A stretch of DNA of 64,000 nucleotides, taken from NCBI RefSeq assembly GCF_000379665.1, contig NZ_KB903360.1, positions 374,175 to 438,174 of the forward strand, written 5' to 3'. Positions 27,219 through 36,328 of the stretch are shown here, in pieces; within the stretch, counting starts at the first letter, position 1; every line of letters begins with the position of its first letter. Under the pieces are notes generated by a model. The model was not told where the DNA came from, did no database searches, and saw only the letters and a program-made list of their open reading frames with translations. This DNA is from Butyricimonas synergistica DSM 23225. GTDB lineage: Bacteria > Bacteroidota > Bacteroidia > Bacteroidales > Marinifilaceae. The translations under genes were made by a program, and so were the position numbers.

Positions 27219-28733
27219 TTATTTTAATACAAATTCACTATCCGGTATGGGCAAGGTAAATTTACTTCCCAACTCTATCGTTTCGCCTTCACTTATTATA
27301 ACCTTTTCATTCAACTGCTTATAAAGGAAAAATAATTTCCCTTCCCCGGCAAATTCCTTCCGCGCATCCTCTATCAACAATTTCAAGAACTCATCACGCT
27401 CCATATTCTTGTTCAATTGAGTCCGCAAACCTCTATAATTTCGAGCTTGATACAACGTCGTCACCGCTTTATTTTTATCTGTATAAAACAGGCAGTCAGC
27501 CAAAAGATAATACATTTCAGAAAGACGGATCATGGGAATAATAGGCTCCTCGTTGCTCAAATTAGCTACCGGCATCCAACGATTCGTCAATCGATACCCT
27601 CCTTTAGGACTTGTATAAATCCCATATTTATAACGGAAATCATTACTATATCCCGGCTTTTTATACAAACCGTCAAAATCGGACAAGTTATAGTTCATGG
27701 ACAAACTCTCATAATAACTGCCAATCTCTTCACTATGATTTTCTTTCCACAAGGCAAACAACAATTCTTTCGTCATCTTTATCGTTTTCCTTTCTTCCAG
27801 GTTACTTGCCCGAATATCATTTTCAGAATGATAACGATACGTTGAATTACCTTTTATCATGTTAGCAAAACGTGCAGCCATATCCCGGTCAGAACTCGGC
27901 TCCGTCCCTTCCAATTGTTCCGGATCCGGATAACTCTCCCCGTCACGATACCATAACACGCGAGCCAGCGTAGCCGTGGCAGAATAAAAATTAAAACGGG
28001 TTGCCCGGTAACCATAGAACATATTATTTGCCGTACTTCCACTATTCGGATAATTCCATTGGTTTGAAAAATTGTTTGCCCCCATAGCCGTAGTATCCCA
28101 TGCCAAGTACTTTCTTGCTTTCTGAAGGTCAAATATGATCTTCTCCAACGTCTCGTCCACGGTCAGGCGGGTTGCAAACTTACAAGGGTAATAATCCACG
28201 TAAGGAATATACTTGTTCCCGTCATTCAAAACAGGAGCCGGAGCGTACAATCGCAACAAATCGAAATGCACGTACGCCCGTACGGCATACGCTTCTCCAA
28301 GCATCAGATTTTTTTGATCCAATTCTTGATCGAACATCTCATCCGGAGCCTCATTCAATCTGGCGATCAAATTATTGGCATTGGCAATACAATTAAAAGC
28401 CGTTTCCCAAAGTAATCGGCTCGCATTTTTAAATTCCTCTTCATTATACTTATAGCCTGCTGCCTGCAAAAAAGATTTTGTTTTTGACTTCGAAACATCA
28501 TAGGTTTGAGACATCACGTTGATCAAGCCAAATGACAAAAAATTACCGTACAAATTGGACTCAGCCATGTTCCGGTACAACCCATTCAACACGCTCTCGT
28601 ACCCCCGTGCAGAACTAAACATATCATCCTCGCTCACGGAATCTTCCGGATCTACCGTCAACCAATCATTACATGACCAGCAAACCGAACACATCCACAA
28701 TATAGCTAAAAAAATGTAAGACGTCGATTTCAT
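27219..28733 (-). CDS. SusD/RagB-like surface nutrient-binding lipoprotein
   Basis: The 504-aa protein has a lipoprotein signal (LWMCSVCWSC) followed by DWLTVDPEDSVSEDDMFSS, the hallmark SusD start. TPR-like helices include the LLWETAFNCIANANNLIARL and LGEAYAVRAYVHFDLLRLYAP segments, and the C-terminus has IPMIRLSEMYYLLADCL and ARNYRGLR. It forms the hinged lid over the SusC barrel and binds ligand outside the cell. It lies 17 bp after the SusC stop, as is usual for the pair. Specificity cannot be read directly; the metalloproteases in the operon suggest peptide or protein. Confidence 0.95.
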   Translation of the reverse strand: MKSTSYIFLAILWMCSVCWSCNDWLTVDPEDSVSEDDMFSSARGYESVLNGLYRNMAESNLYGNFLSFGLINVMSQTYDVSKSKTKSFLQAAGYKYNEEEFKNASRLLWETAFNCIANANNLIARLNEAPDEMFDQELDQKNLMLGEAYAVRAYVHFDLLRLYAPAPVLNDGNKYIPYVDYYPCKFATRLTVDETLEKIIFDLQKARKYLAWDTTAMGANNFSNQWNYPNSGSTANNMFYGYRATRFNFYSATATLARVLWYRDGESYPDPEQLEGTEPSSDRDMAARFANMIKGNSTYRYHSENDIRASNLEERKTIKMTKELLFALWKENHSEEIGSYYESLSMNYNLSDFDGLYKKPGYSNDFRYKYGIYTSPKGGYRLTNRWMPVANLSNEEPIIPMIRLSEMYYLLADCLFYTDKNKAVTTLYQARNYRGLRTQLNKNMERDEFLKLLIEDARKEFAGEGKLFFLYKQLNEKVIISEGETIELGSKFTLPIPDSEFVLK

Positions 28734-28750
28734 TTTCCTTTACTTTAAAA

Positions 28751-31700
28751 TTAAAATACTAGGTTCATCGTGAAATTATAAGTCCGGGCATAAGGGTAAC
28801 TCAGCCCCCTCTCCCGTTTAATAGAAGACCAGCGGAATGGACTACTGGTACTCAACTGGAAGTTGCATTGGCTAAAGCCTATCTTTTTCAACAACTTCTG
28901 GTTCAGATCATACCCTATGGAGAAGTAACTTAAACTAAGCCAATTATCATCCTGCACGAAACGGGAAGTAGGCTTTGTCGTATATTCCCGGGTCTTAATA
29001 TCCTTCAATGGCGTTCTATCTCCCGGCTTGATCCATCGGTCGTAAAGCACACGCTTATCCACGTTACTATAACTGATATCAGCATTTTCAACAGCATTTA
29101 CCAAAGTCGAATTATACTTTTGGGCACCCACTTCGTACATAAACGTAGCGTAAAGAGAGAAACCTTTATAATAGAAATTCACCCCGAACGAACCTTGAAT
29201 ATCAGGCAATTCATCTCCAACAATCACCTCATCAACAGCATTGTAGTCATAGGTACTCGTCCCGTCACGGCGAATATATTTTTCCCTACCATTTGCGGGA
29301 TCAATCCCGGCAGACTTCATCGCGAAAATAGAGGTTGTCGATCCTCCCTCCACGTAACGGGGAATCGGTTCGTAACGAACTTCCGAATTAGCAATATTTG
29401 TTTTCGCTTGTTCGTTCAACAACTCCTCCACGCGCTTATTATACTCATCCAAAGAAGCCGAAATTTTGCCAATCGTATTCTTATTATGCCCCAGGTTTCC
29501 CATTAAAACCAAAGTCATATCTTGATTTCGTACCAATGTTGCCCGCATATCCACCTCGAACCCCTCATTGATAATTTCTCCCATATTATCCCGGTATTCT
29601 TTAAATCCGGAAGATGTCGGGATTGTCACGGTTGTTATCAAATCATGAGTATGTTTATTGTAATAAGAGAAATCAAAAAATAACCGTTCCCCGGGGAACA
29701 AACCTATTTCCACTCCTAAATCCTTCGTCTTCGTAATTTCCCATTTCAAATCAGGATTTCCCATATAAACCAGCTTCGAAGCAGATCCAGTTGAATACCA
29801 ATCAGTAAACGGCTTATATTGAGACATCGCCGCGTAAGCGGGAAAATTTACTTTTCCGACTTGCCCGATAGAACCTCTCACTTTCAAGCGAGTCAACCAC
29901 GCGTGATTTTCCATGAACTTGTATTTATGCACGTTCAATCCCAACCCGAAAGCCCAGAAAGGCGCAAACTTATTATTCGTTCCGAATTCCGATGAACCAT
30001 CCAATCGCCCGGAAATATCTGCCAAATAAATATCCTTGTAAGAATAGTTCAACGAAGCGACATACCCGAATAAACGGGTTGTCTGCTCACTTGTTCCCGG
30101 TTTATCAACAATCTCCCGGGCATACGTTACTTCATCCATCGTTCCTAACGGGAAACCCCGGTAGCTATATGAATTTTGAGAATAAGCCGACTGACGAACA
30201 TTAATACCGATATTTCCATTAAACATATGGTCATTCACCATCTTATAAAGATAAAACATCACGTTTCCATCTATACTCACCGTTTTATCGTCCGTCAAAT
30301 CCAATGTACCGCGTTCTGACGGATCTTCATCAATTCTATATTTACTGGAAGCGGGATCCACGAACCGGGCAGAAGACCCATTACGAAGCGTCACTCCCAA
30401 CGTCCCCCGTAATTGAAGCCCCTGCATGATATTCCAATTGACATTCAGATTCTCCACGAACTCATCATAATCCGACTTGTTATAACTATCCAAATGAACA
30501 TCGTATAAAGGATTTTGGTCATTATACAACAAATCATTCGTTTTAAGCAAAAGATTCCCATTTTCATCCTTGAAGCGGTCATAAGGCTGCTTCCGGGAGT
30601 AATCACTAAAATACCCGTAAGGCGACTCTTCCGAATTCATCTTATTATAGCTTACCGTATTTCGGATCTGCAACTTCTCCAGAAGGTATTCCACGTTTAA
30701 CCCGATCCCCATCGTCTTCCGGAACGAACCTTTCATTACACCATTATTCTTATCATATTTAAAATCAATCCCGTAACGCATAACATCGCCTGCACCTCCT
30801 TCAATATAAAGCGTATGCTTATGGTTGAAAACATTACGCAAGGGTTGGGACAACCAATCCGTATCCACCCCTTTCATGATTAGCTGCAATTTACCGTAAT
30901 AATCCTCTTCCAATTCAATCTGCTCATTCGGCTTATCGGACAGATACAAACCAGCCAAACGTTCCGCTTCCAACTTTTCTGCCGCATCCATCAAATTATA
31001 ATCCGAAAGGTCCGGGGCAGACACTTCTGCCAAAAAGTTATAAGAAACTCGGACCTCTCCTGCTTTAGGCTTTACCGTCGTGATTACAACCACCCCGTTT
31101 GCCGCCCGAGAACCATACATGGCAGTCGCCGCCGCATCTTTCAAAATATTAATTGTTTCCACTCGGCTCATATCCATATCATAAACCTTTTCCACGGAAA
31201 CCTCGAAACCATCCATGATAAACAAAGGCAAATTCGTATTGTTACGTAAATTTGCTTTACTCAAGCTCTGTACTTGGTCCAATCCTGTCACCCCAATACT
31301 GGAATTGCCTCGAATATTAAATTCCGGCAAAGCATTCGGGTCTGAACCGAACTGGTTATTTTCCCGGATTCGCAACGACGGGTCAAATACCTGCAAAGCG
31401 CTAATAATATTTCTGGTCGCAACTTTCTTCAACTCCTCTCCTTTAACGGACACGGCTTTACCCGTGAAAGACGTCTTCCTAAAATTCCCGTATCCAGTAA
31501 CGACCACTTCTTCAATAGCCTTCACATCCTCCTCTAATGTCACGACCAAAGATTTCGTTAAATCACTTACACTCGCCAAGTCTATTTCCTTTGTTTCCAT
31601 TCCTAAAAAAGAAAAAACTAAAACCTGTTTCTCTGATTTTGGGAACTTCAATTGGAAACAACCGGCAGTGTCTGTCACGACTCCTAATGTCGTTCCTTTC

Positions 31701-32146
31701 AACAAAACTGTAACACCCGGCAAAAACTCACCCTTAACATCTTTCACTTTACCTGAAATCTCAATAATTTTTTTCGCTTTCGTTTCATTTTCCCGCTTCA
31801 ATAGAATATTATTCCCCTCACGTGTAAAAGTCAACCCGGTACCTTTCAAGCAGGATTGCAAAACTTCCTCCACTTTCTTATTCACCACATCAACATCCAC
31901 GTTTTTTTGGTTGACCAAATCATCTGCCCGGTAAACAAATGCTAACGAAGTTTGTTTTTCAATCTCAACAAATAACCGCTCCAGCGAGATTCCTTTAAAT
32001 TTCAATGTCACTCGCTCATCTTTACTTTGCCCATAAACGGTTTGTTGGAACCAACCGAAATAACAAAAAATCCAAAAAAATAAAAACACACCAACCATCC
32101 TCATTTTTTCTCGAGGATAATAAGCACTCTTTCGCTTTTTTTCCAT
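28751..32146 (-). CDS. SusC/RagA-type TonB-dependent transporter with STN domain
   Basis: An outer-membrane receptor of 1131 aa. The N-terminal signal region (GVFLFFWIFCYFGW) is preceded by a basic stretch. An STN domain follows at about residues 45-115 (LKFKGISLERLFVEIEKQ...), which relays to an anti-sigma factor. A carboxypeptidase-regulatory-like domain begins ISGKVKDVKGEFLPGVTV, and then comes the plug with EVVVTGYGNFRKTSFTG and the beta-barrel ending in FTMNLVF. The STN domain together with the upstream sigma/FecR pair makes this a ligand-induced, self-regulated system. It is separated from FecR by 76 bp carrying a hairpin. Confidence 0.95.
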   Translation of the reverse strand: MEKKRKSAYYPREKMRMVGVFLFFWIFCYFGWFQQTVYGQSKDERVTLKFKGISLERLFVEIEKQTSLAFVYRADDLVNQKNVDVDVVNKKVEEVLQSCLKGTGLTFTREGNNILLKRENETKAKKIIEISGKVKDVKGEFLPGVTVLLKGTTLGVVTDTAGCFQLKFPKSEKQVLVFSFLGMETKEIDLASVSDLTKSLVVTLEEDVKAIEEVVVTGYGNFRKTSFTGKAVSVKGEELKKVATRNIISALQVFDPSLRIRENNQFGSDPNALPEFNIRGNSSIGVTGLDQVQSLSKANLRNNTNLPLFIMDGFEVSVEKVYDMDMSRVETINILKDAAATAMYGSRAANGVVVITTVKPKAGEVRVSYNFLAEVSAPDLSDYNLMDAAEKLEAERLAGLYLSDKPNEQIELEEDYYGKLQLIMKGVDTDWLSQPLRNVFNHKHTLYIEGGAGDVMRYGIDFKYDKNNGVMKGSFRKTMGIGLNVEYLLEKLQIRNTVSYNKMNSEESPYGYFSDYSRKQPYDRFKDENGNLLLKTNDLLYNDQNPLYDVHLDSYNKSDYDEFVENLNVNWNIMQGLQLRGTLGVTLRNGSSARFVDPASSKYRIDEDPSERGTLDLTDDKTVSIDGNVMFYLYKMVNDHMFNGNIGINVRQSAYSQNSYSYRGFPLGTMDEVTYAREIVDKPGTSEQTTRLFGYVASLNYSYKDIYLADISGRLDGSSEFGTNNKFAPFWAFGLGLNVHKYKFMENHAWLTRLKVRGSIGQVGKVNFPAYAAMSQYKPFTDWYSTGSASKLVYMGNPDLKWEITKTKDLGVEIGLFPGERLFFDFSYYNKHTHDLITTVTIPTSSGFKEYRDNMGEIINEGFEVDMRATLVRNQDMTLVLMGNLGHNKNTIGKISASLDEYNKRVEELLNEQAKTNIANSEVRYEPIPRYVEGGSTTSIFAMKSAGIDPANGREKYIRRDGTSTYDYNAVDEVIVGDELPDIQGSFGVNFYYKGFSLYATFMYEVGAQKYNSTLVNAVENADISYSNVDKRVLYDRWIKPGDRTPLKDIKTREYTTKPTSRFVQDDNWLSLSYFSIGYDLNQKLLKKIGFSQCNFQLSTSSPFRWSSIKRERGLSYPYARTYNFTMNLVF

Positions 32147-32189
32147 AGATTTGTAATTAAAATTTATAAATCATTTATTGATTGACAAA

Positions 32190-32222
32190 GGGGGGATAGC
32201 ATTTCGCACTTTCTATTCCCTC
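32190..32222 (-). promoter_or_regulatory. Hairpin between FecR and SusC
   Basis: GGGGGGATAG (32190-32199) can pair with CTATTCCCTC (32213-32222), with G-T pairs. The hairpin begins right at the FecR stop. On the minus strand CCTTTGTCAATC follows, without a strong T-tract. It could be an attenuator or an RNA processing site that sets FecR versus SusC levels. Confidence 0.45.
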
Positions 32223-33377
32223 TTATTTTTTACTAATAACAACAGTATTTCCTTTTCTTTCAAATTTTATATTCCCAACTTGTTCCAAACGTTTTAGAAT
32301 AATATCCACATTATCAAAACGCTCGAATTTAGCCGTATAAATCTCCTTTGTTAACTCCGCATCCTGATACAAATATTCAAAATCATACCACCGGACCAGT
32401 GATTTCAAGATATAATCCAGCGACCTTTTTTTATACACGAAACGCCCTTCCCGCCAAGCGACATATTCTTCCACATCCACATTCTTCACTTCAATTCCTG
32501 TATTGGTAAACAAAGCTTGTTGACCAGCCAGAATCTTCTTCTCCCGATTCTCCCGATCCTGTAAAGCCACACACCCCTCGACCAAGGTCACACAAACACG
32601 CTCTTCCACATAATCACTAACGTTAAATTGAGTCCCAAGTACAGTAATATCTCCCGCGGAACAATGAACAACAAATTCACAATTCTTATTTTTAGCGACC
32701 TCAAAATAACCTTCTCCTTTCAAATATACCTCTCTCTTTTTTCCTTCAAACACATCCGGGAATCTTAACTCGCTCTCCGCATTTAACCATACCTTCGTAC
32801 CATCAGCCAGCACCACGGAATACTCTGCCCCCTTTGTCGTGAACAATCGATTCCACTTAGATTCATCCACTCTTAAGCCAACAGAATCTTGCCCGGCTTT
32901 ATCATATACATCCAGTTTTGCCAGTTGCACAGGCATTGTATCGGTCACCTCGATCGTTTCTCCGACGTTTACCTCCAGATACACCTTTCCAAAATCCGGC
33001 ATTTCTACTTTAGACACTATAACCGGATACTCCTTCATCTGCCACAAGTTCTGATATAAAAAATATCCTCCGACACTCAACAATATAATAATCCCGGCTG
33101 CATAAGCCAAAGATTTCTTCCACAAAGAAATTTGACGTTTTCGCCTTAACTCTCGCTTCAAAACACCTAATGTCCCTTCTGTATCATACAACTTCTCCGC
33201 GTCCAACAATTTTGTTTGCAACCACATCTGTCGTATCTCCCGGAATTGCAGCATTCTCTCTTCCGATTTTTCCATCAACAATCGTAGCCTCCTCAATTCA
33301 TCATCAGTTATCGTCTTTTCCAAAAAACGTACAACTAACTGCTCAAATCCGTGCTTAATGCGATCTACGTTTTCCAT
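32223..33377 (-). CDS. FecR-family anti-sigma factor
   Basis: A 384-aa single-pass inner-membrane protein. The cytoplasmic N-terminus (residues 1-90) would hold the sigma factor. The TM helix is near 95-115 (LAYAAGIIILLSVGGYFLY), and the periplasmic FecR domain contains WLNAESELRFPDVFEG...VYLKGEGYFEVAKN and VLGTQFNVSDY. The C-terminal ~70 residues (YKKRSLDYILKSLVRWYDFEYL...) match the DUF4974 domain that contacts the STN domain of the receptor. I chose MENVDRIKHGFEQL as the start. An 11-codon extension is possible. It lies between sigma and SusC in the usual order. Confidence 0.92.
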   Translation of the reverse strand: MENVDRIKHGFEQLVVRFLEKTITDDELRRLRLLMEKSEERMLQFREIRQMWLQTKLLDAEKLYDTEGTLGVLKRELRRKRQISLWKKSLAYAAGIIILLSVGGYFLYQNLWQMKEYPVIVSKVEMPDFGKVYLEVNVGETIEVTDTMPVQLAKLDVYDKAGQDSVGLRVDESKWNRLFTTKGAEYSVVLADGTKVWLNAESELRFPDVFEGKKREVYLKGEGYFEVAKNKNCEFVVHCSAGDITVLGTQFNVSDYVEERVCVTLVEGCVALQDRENREKKILAGQQALFTNTGIEVKNVDVEEYVAWREGRFVYKKRSLDYILKSLVRWYDFEYLYQDAELTKEIYTAKFERFDNVDIILKRLEQVGNIKFERKGNTVVISKK

Positions 33378-33530
33378 AGTTTTCCATTTATACACAATAC
33401 ACACGTTCACTATGAAAAATACTCACACGATATGAGCAAAAAAAAACTACAGGAACTTATTTAAGAATAATTCACAATTAACAAACGCCCGAATAAAGCT
33501 ATCATGGGACAAACAACTTTCGACAAACAA

Positions 33531-34094
33531 TTAAATATCATCATTATAGAAAAACAGAAGAAGTAGCAAGTTTCCTTTATCTGCTGTATGCAATTTTTCT
33601 TTCAAATACTTCATTGCCCGGTAAAGCTGATTTTCTACTGTTCGTACAGACAAATTCAATTCCAATGCAATTTCAGCACTCTTCTTTCCTGAAAAACGAC
33701 TCAACAAAAAGATTTCCCTCATCTGCTCCGGCATTGCAGTAATTAATTCATTCACTTTTTGAAGCAAAAACTCCTGATCATCCTGTCCGCAAAACAATGG
33801 ATTATTCTCTCCCTCGTCCTCCCCTTGAGCCTGAATAAATTTCATAAACTCGTGCCTCACACGCTCATGCCTGATAACATTCATTGCAGCATTATACACA
33901 CTACGAAAAAGATATCCCTGCACCCCCGTCCACACGATTGAATCTACCCTTTCCCATAAACGCACAAAAACTTGTTGCACGATATCTTTTGCCGTATCAG
34001 CATCATCCACGATAGACTCTGCATAGACACACAGACGTACGTACATCTCCCGGTATATTCCTTCAAATTCTTTTTCGTATTCTCTCTTTACCAT
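33531..34094 (-). CDS. ECF RNA polymerase sigma factor
   Basis: The 187-aa protein has region 2 (YREMYVRLCVYAESIVDDADTAKDIVQQVFVRLW) and region 4 (EIALELNLSVRTVENQLYRAMKYL) of ECF sigma factors of the Bacteroidota SusC-linked group, and an unusual short hydrophobic tail (LLLLLFFYND). It should be held by the downstream FecR and should direct transcription of the protease/SusCD operon. I take the start MVKREYEKEF. A 21-codon extension would add a Tyr/Cys-rich peptide unlike any sigma factor. It is transcribed away from the TRIC-like gene. Confidence 0.92.
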   Translation of the reverse strand: MVKREYEKEFEGIYREMYVRLCVYAESIVDDADTAKDIVQQVFVRLWERVDSIVWTGVQGYLFRSVYNAAMNVIRHERVRHEFMKFIQAQGEDEGENNPLFCGQDDQEFLLQKVNELITAMPEQMREIFLLSRFSGKKSAEIALELNLSVRTVENQLYRAMKYLKEKLHTADKGNLLLLLFFYNDDI

Positions 34095-34344
34095 CACTTG
34101 CTCACAATAATAATACACGTAGAGATCCGTTAGGCGGCAAATATATAAAGAATTCATTCAAAATAAAATATCTCTATGAAAGTTGATTCAAACTTTTAGA
34201 ATGTACCTCGATTCTTACCGTAGAGCAACAATGTATAAGTTATTCTTCAATCGATAAGAACAAAAAATCGGCATTAACATTTCTTTCCAGCAAACGTATT
34301 TAAGTACAGAGAAACAAGATGTTGAAGAACATCAAAAAACGAGA

Positions 34345-34373
34345 TTGACCGAAACACATTATTATTACTTTTG
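34345..34373 (+). promoter_or_regulatory. Promoter of the TRIC/YadS-type gene
   Basis: -33 TTG (34345-34347), 18-nt spacer and a perfect -7 TACTTTTG (34366-34373). The leader would be about 15 nt. Confidence 0.6.
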
Positions 34374-34394
34374 TCCGCTCAAAAAAGTTGAATT

Positions 34395-35015
34395 ATGCAT
34401 ATTGATTTTACAACCATCATCGATTATATCGGAACTTTCGCTTTCGCGATCAGTGGTATCCGTCTTGCTTCCGCCAAACGTTTTGACTGGTTCGGGGCTT
34501 ACGTCGTGGGGGCAGCCACGGCAATCGGGGGAGGAACCACCCGGGATTTACTATTAGGCGTCACCCCCTTCTGGATGCATCAACCGTCCTACCTCATTGT
34601 CACGGGACTAGCTCTCCTGTTCGTCATCATATTCGGCAAATATGTCATTCGGCTAAATAATACCTTTTTCATCTTCGACGCCATCGGTCTCGGGCTATTC
34701 ACCGTGGTAGGTATCGAAAAAAGCCTGCTTGCCGGATTCCCCATGTGGGTCGCCATCATCATGGGTATGACCACCGGTGCCGTCGGGGGAGTCATTCGCG
34801 ACATTTTCATCAACGAGGTACCCCTTATCTTCCGGAAAGACATCTACGCCATCGCCTGCATCCTCGGTGGATTCATCTATTTCACCTGTGATGCCTTGGG
34901 CGTCGGGCACGTTTCCACGCAAATCGTCACTGCCGGAAGCGTTATCCTCGCCCGGATCGTAGCTGTAAAATACCATATCAGCCTCCCGGTACTGAAAGGG
35001 CACGAAGATAAATAA
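34395..35015 (+). CDS. TRIC-type cation channel / YadS-YicG family membrane protein
   Basis: A 206-aa inner-membrane protein made of two similar halves of three TM segments plus a seventh helix. Each half has the glycine signature: IGTFAFAISGIRLA with GAATAIGGGTTRDLLLG, and FDAIGLGLFTVVGIEKS with GMTTGAVGGVIRDIFINE. These (GGG-RD-LLG) motifs define the UPF0126/YadS family, related in structure to trimeric intracellular cation (K+) channels. Some bacterial members have been linked to glycine or other small-solute transport, so the substrate is open. Transcribed alone with its own promoter and terminator. Confidence 0.9.
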   Translation: MHIDFTTIIDYIGTFAFAISGIRLASAKRFDWFGAYVVGAATAIGGGTTRDLLLGVTPFWMHQPSYLIVTGLALLFVIIFGKYVIRLNNTFFIFDAIGLGLFTVVGIEKSLLAGFPMWVAIIMGMTTGAVGGVIRDIFINEVPLIFRKDIYAIACILGGFIYFTCDALGVGHVSTQIVTAGSVILARIVAVKYHISLPVLKGHEDK

Positions 35016-35034
35016 TAGCATCCCCGATACATAA

Positions 35035-35070
35035 ACCCGGTATCGTATTCCGAAAAATACAACACCGGGT
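35035..35070. terminator. Hairpin between convergent genes
   Basis: ACCCGGT (35035-35041) pairs with ACCGGGT (35064-35070), with an inner GTATT/AATAC helix. It lies between the TRIC-type gene and the end of the FAS1 operon. The T-tracts are weak. Confidence 0.6.
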
Positions 35071-35092
35071 AAACTTCAACAACACACGAACA

Positions 35093-35635
35093 TTATTTCA
35101 CGATAATCGTGAAACAATCATCTACATCCTTTGATCGTCCTTCATTCCAAAATGTCAACGAAATGAGATATTTTCCAACAGGGATATCATTCTCCAGAGG
35201 GACCTCAATCACCCCATTGCCTCGCACCGATACGCATTCCATTAATTTCGAGGGATCCCCGTTCGTGCTTGTCACCGATTTCACCTTCACCCATATCGGG
35301 ATCGACCCTTCTACCCCTTCAATAGCACTACCCGTCCAAGGTTGATTATTCAACACCCGATAATAATCTTCTCCCGCACCGACAAGAGTTATTGGCTTCA
35401 CACCAGGAAAAAACATTTCTATCTGTTCCGGTAAGAATCCCCCTTCCAAATACTGTTGGTATTCCGGATTAGGCCCCCAGTAAGGTTCCGTCGTATCCAA
35501 CTCTTTCCGGATCACCATGGAATCCAACCCATAACTGGCATATTCCGTACTCAAGAAACCGACATCAATTCCCTGACAACCAATCATCAACAAACAAAAA
35601 AACATTCCCCATATTCCTAATTTCATTCCTTCCAT
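35093..35635 (-). CDS. Small lipoprotein of the FAS1-SusCD cassette, copy 1
   Basis: A lipoprotein of 180 aa (MEGMKLGIWGMFFCLLMIGC, lipobox MIGC). The rest is beta-rich: IDVGFLSTEYASYGLDS, then a body with GEDYYRVLNNQPWTG, and a C-terminal strand pattern VGKYLISLTFWNEGRSKDVDD. The last Cys, in DDCFTIIVK, is also conserved in the copy at 59.2 kb. The paralogue's start fixes the start here; the 29 codons upstream in frame overlap the preceding gene and are not coding. I recognise no family with certainty. It is the last gene of the sigma-FecR-SusCD-FAS1 operon, 10 bp after the FAS1 gene, and probably helps ligand binding outside the cell. Confidence 0.8.
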   Translation of the reverse strand: MEGMKLGIWGMFFCLLMIGCQGIDVGFLSTEYASYGLDSMVIRKELDTTEPYWGPNPEYQQYLEGGFLPEQIEMFFPGVKPITLVGAGEDYYRVLNNQPWTGSAIEGVEGSIPIWVKVKSVTSTNGDPSKLMECVSVRGNGVIEVPLENDIPVGKYLISLTFWNEGRSKDVDDCFTIIVK

Positions 35636-35645
35636 AGCGATTTTT

Positions 35646-36302
35646 TTAGATTTTACCAAATTCAAAACCATATCCCAAGGCATGTACCACCCCATTCGTG
35701 GGTTGAATATCCGGCGATGCAACCTCTATAAGCGCGTTCCTCGTGATCGACCACAATTGCAATGCCACCGGCCCCACATCCGGAACACCTGCCCAATCCG
35801 ATTTTTCGCGGCATGCCCGAAGCCGATTCCCATCCAAAGCCATAAACTCCATTCCACCATCCTGTTCATCGTCAGAAATTCGATACATCTCGTTCCTGAA
35901 ACCGATACTATCCTTCACGAACTTCCCTTTTACCACGCATCTCAAAATATAACTCCTGCAAAGATCAACAGGAATATCCCCTACTGTACGGTAAGTAGCA
36001 CCCGGGATAGCATCTTTTTGCGATTGCAACAAAAATCGCAATATAGAATAAGAAGGCGGTGCCCAAAACGTCATTTCCGGCACACTCTCGTCATTTCCCT
36101 CGAATAAATCGACCAAACCTGCTCGTTCTATCATCTCCACCGTCAACTCCCAATTACCTTTATTCGACCTCAAGTAATCCATTATCGTCCCGTCAAAATA
36201 GGGATTGGAAACTCCCGTGTATATCACATTCTGCTTCGTGTCACACCCCACGAGGAACAGCAACACCCAACTATTCAATAATATATATCGTAACATCTTC
36301 AT
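35646..36302 (-). CDS. Fasciclin (FAS1) domain lipoprotein, copy 1
   Basis: This 218-aa protein has a lipoprotein signal (LLNSWVLLFLVGC). It has one FAS1-like domain: GTIMDYLRSNKGNWELTVEM at the start, EMTFWAPPSYSILRFL in the middle (the FAS1 'TxFAPxxxAf' block) and the closing TNGVVHALGYGFEF (the H2 'NGVVHxId' block). FAS1 domains mediate protein or glycan adhesion. In SusCD loci they are accessory surface proteins. It is 26 bp after SusD and 10 bp before the small lipoprotein. A paralogue sits at 59.7 kb. Confidence 0.82.
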   Translation of the reverse strand: MKMLRYILLNSWVLLFLVGCDTKQNVIYTGVSNPYFDGTIMDYLRSNKGNWELTVEMIERAGLVDLFEGNDESVPEMTFWAPPSYSILRFLLQSQKDAIPGATYRTVGDIPVDLCRSYILRCVVKGKFVKDSIGFRNEMYRISDDEQDGGMEFMALDGNRLRACREKSDWAGVPDVGPVALQLWSITRNALIEVASPDIQPTNGVVHALGYGFEFGKI

Positions 36303-36328
36303 ATTAAATCCTGAATTTCAAATTATTT

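Noticed and set aside
35636-35722. N-terminal extension of the FAS1-cassette small lipoprotein
   Set aside because: The paralogue at 59.2 kb has no such extension, and the signal peptide begins at the internal ATG.
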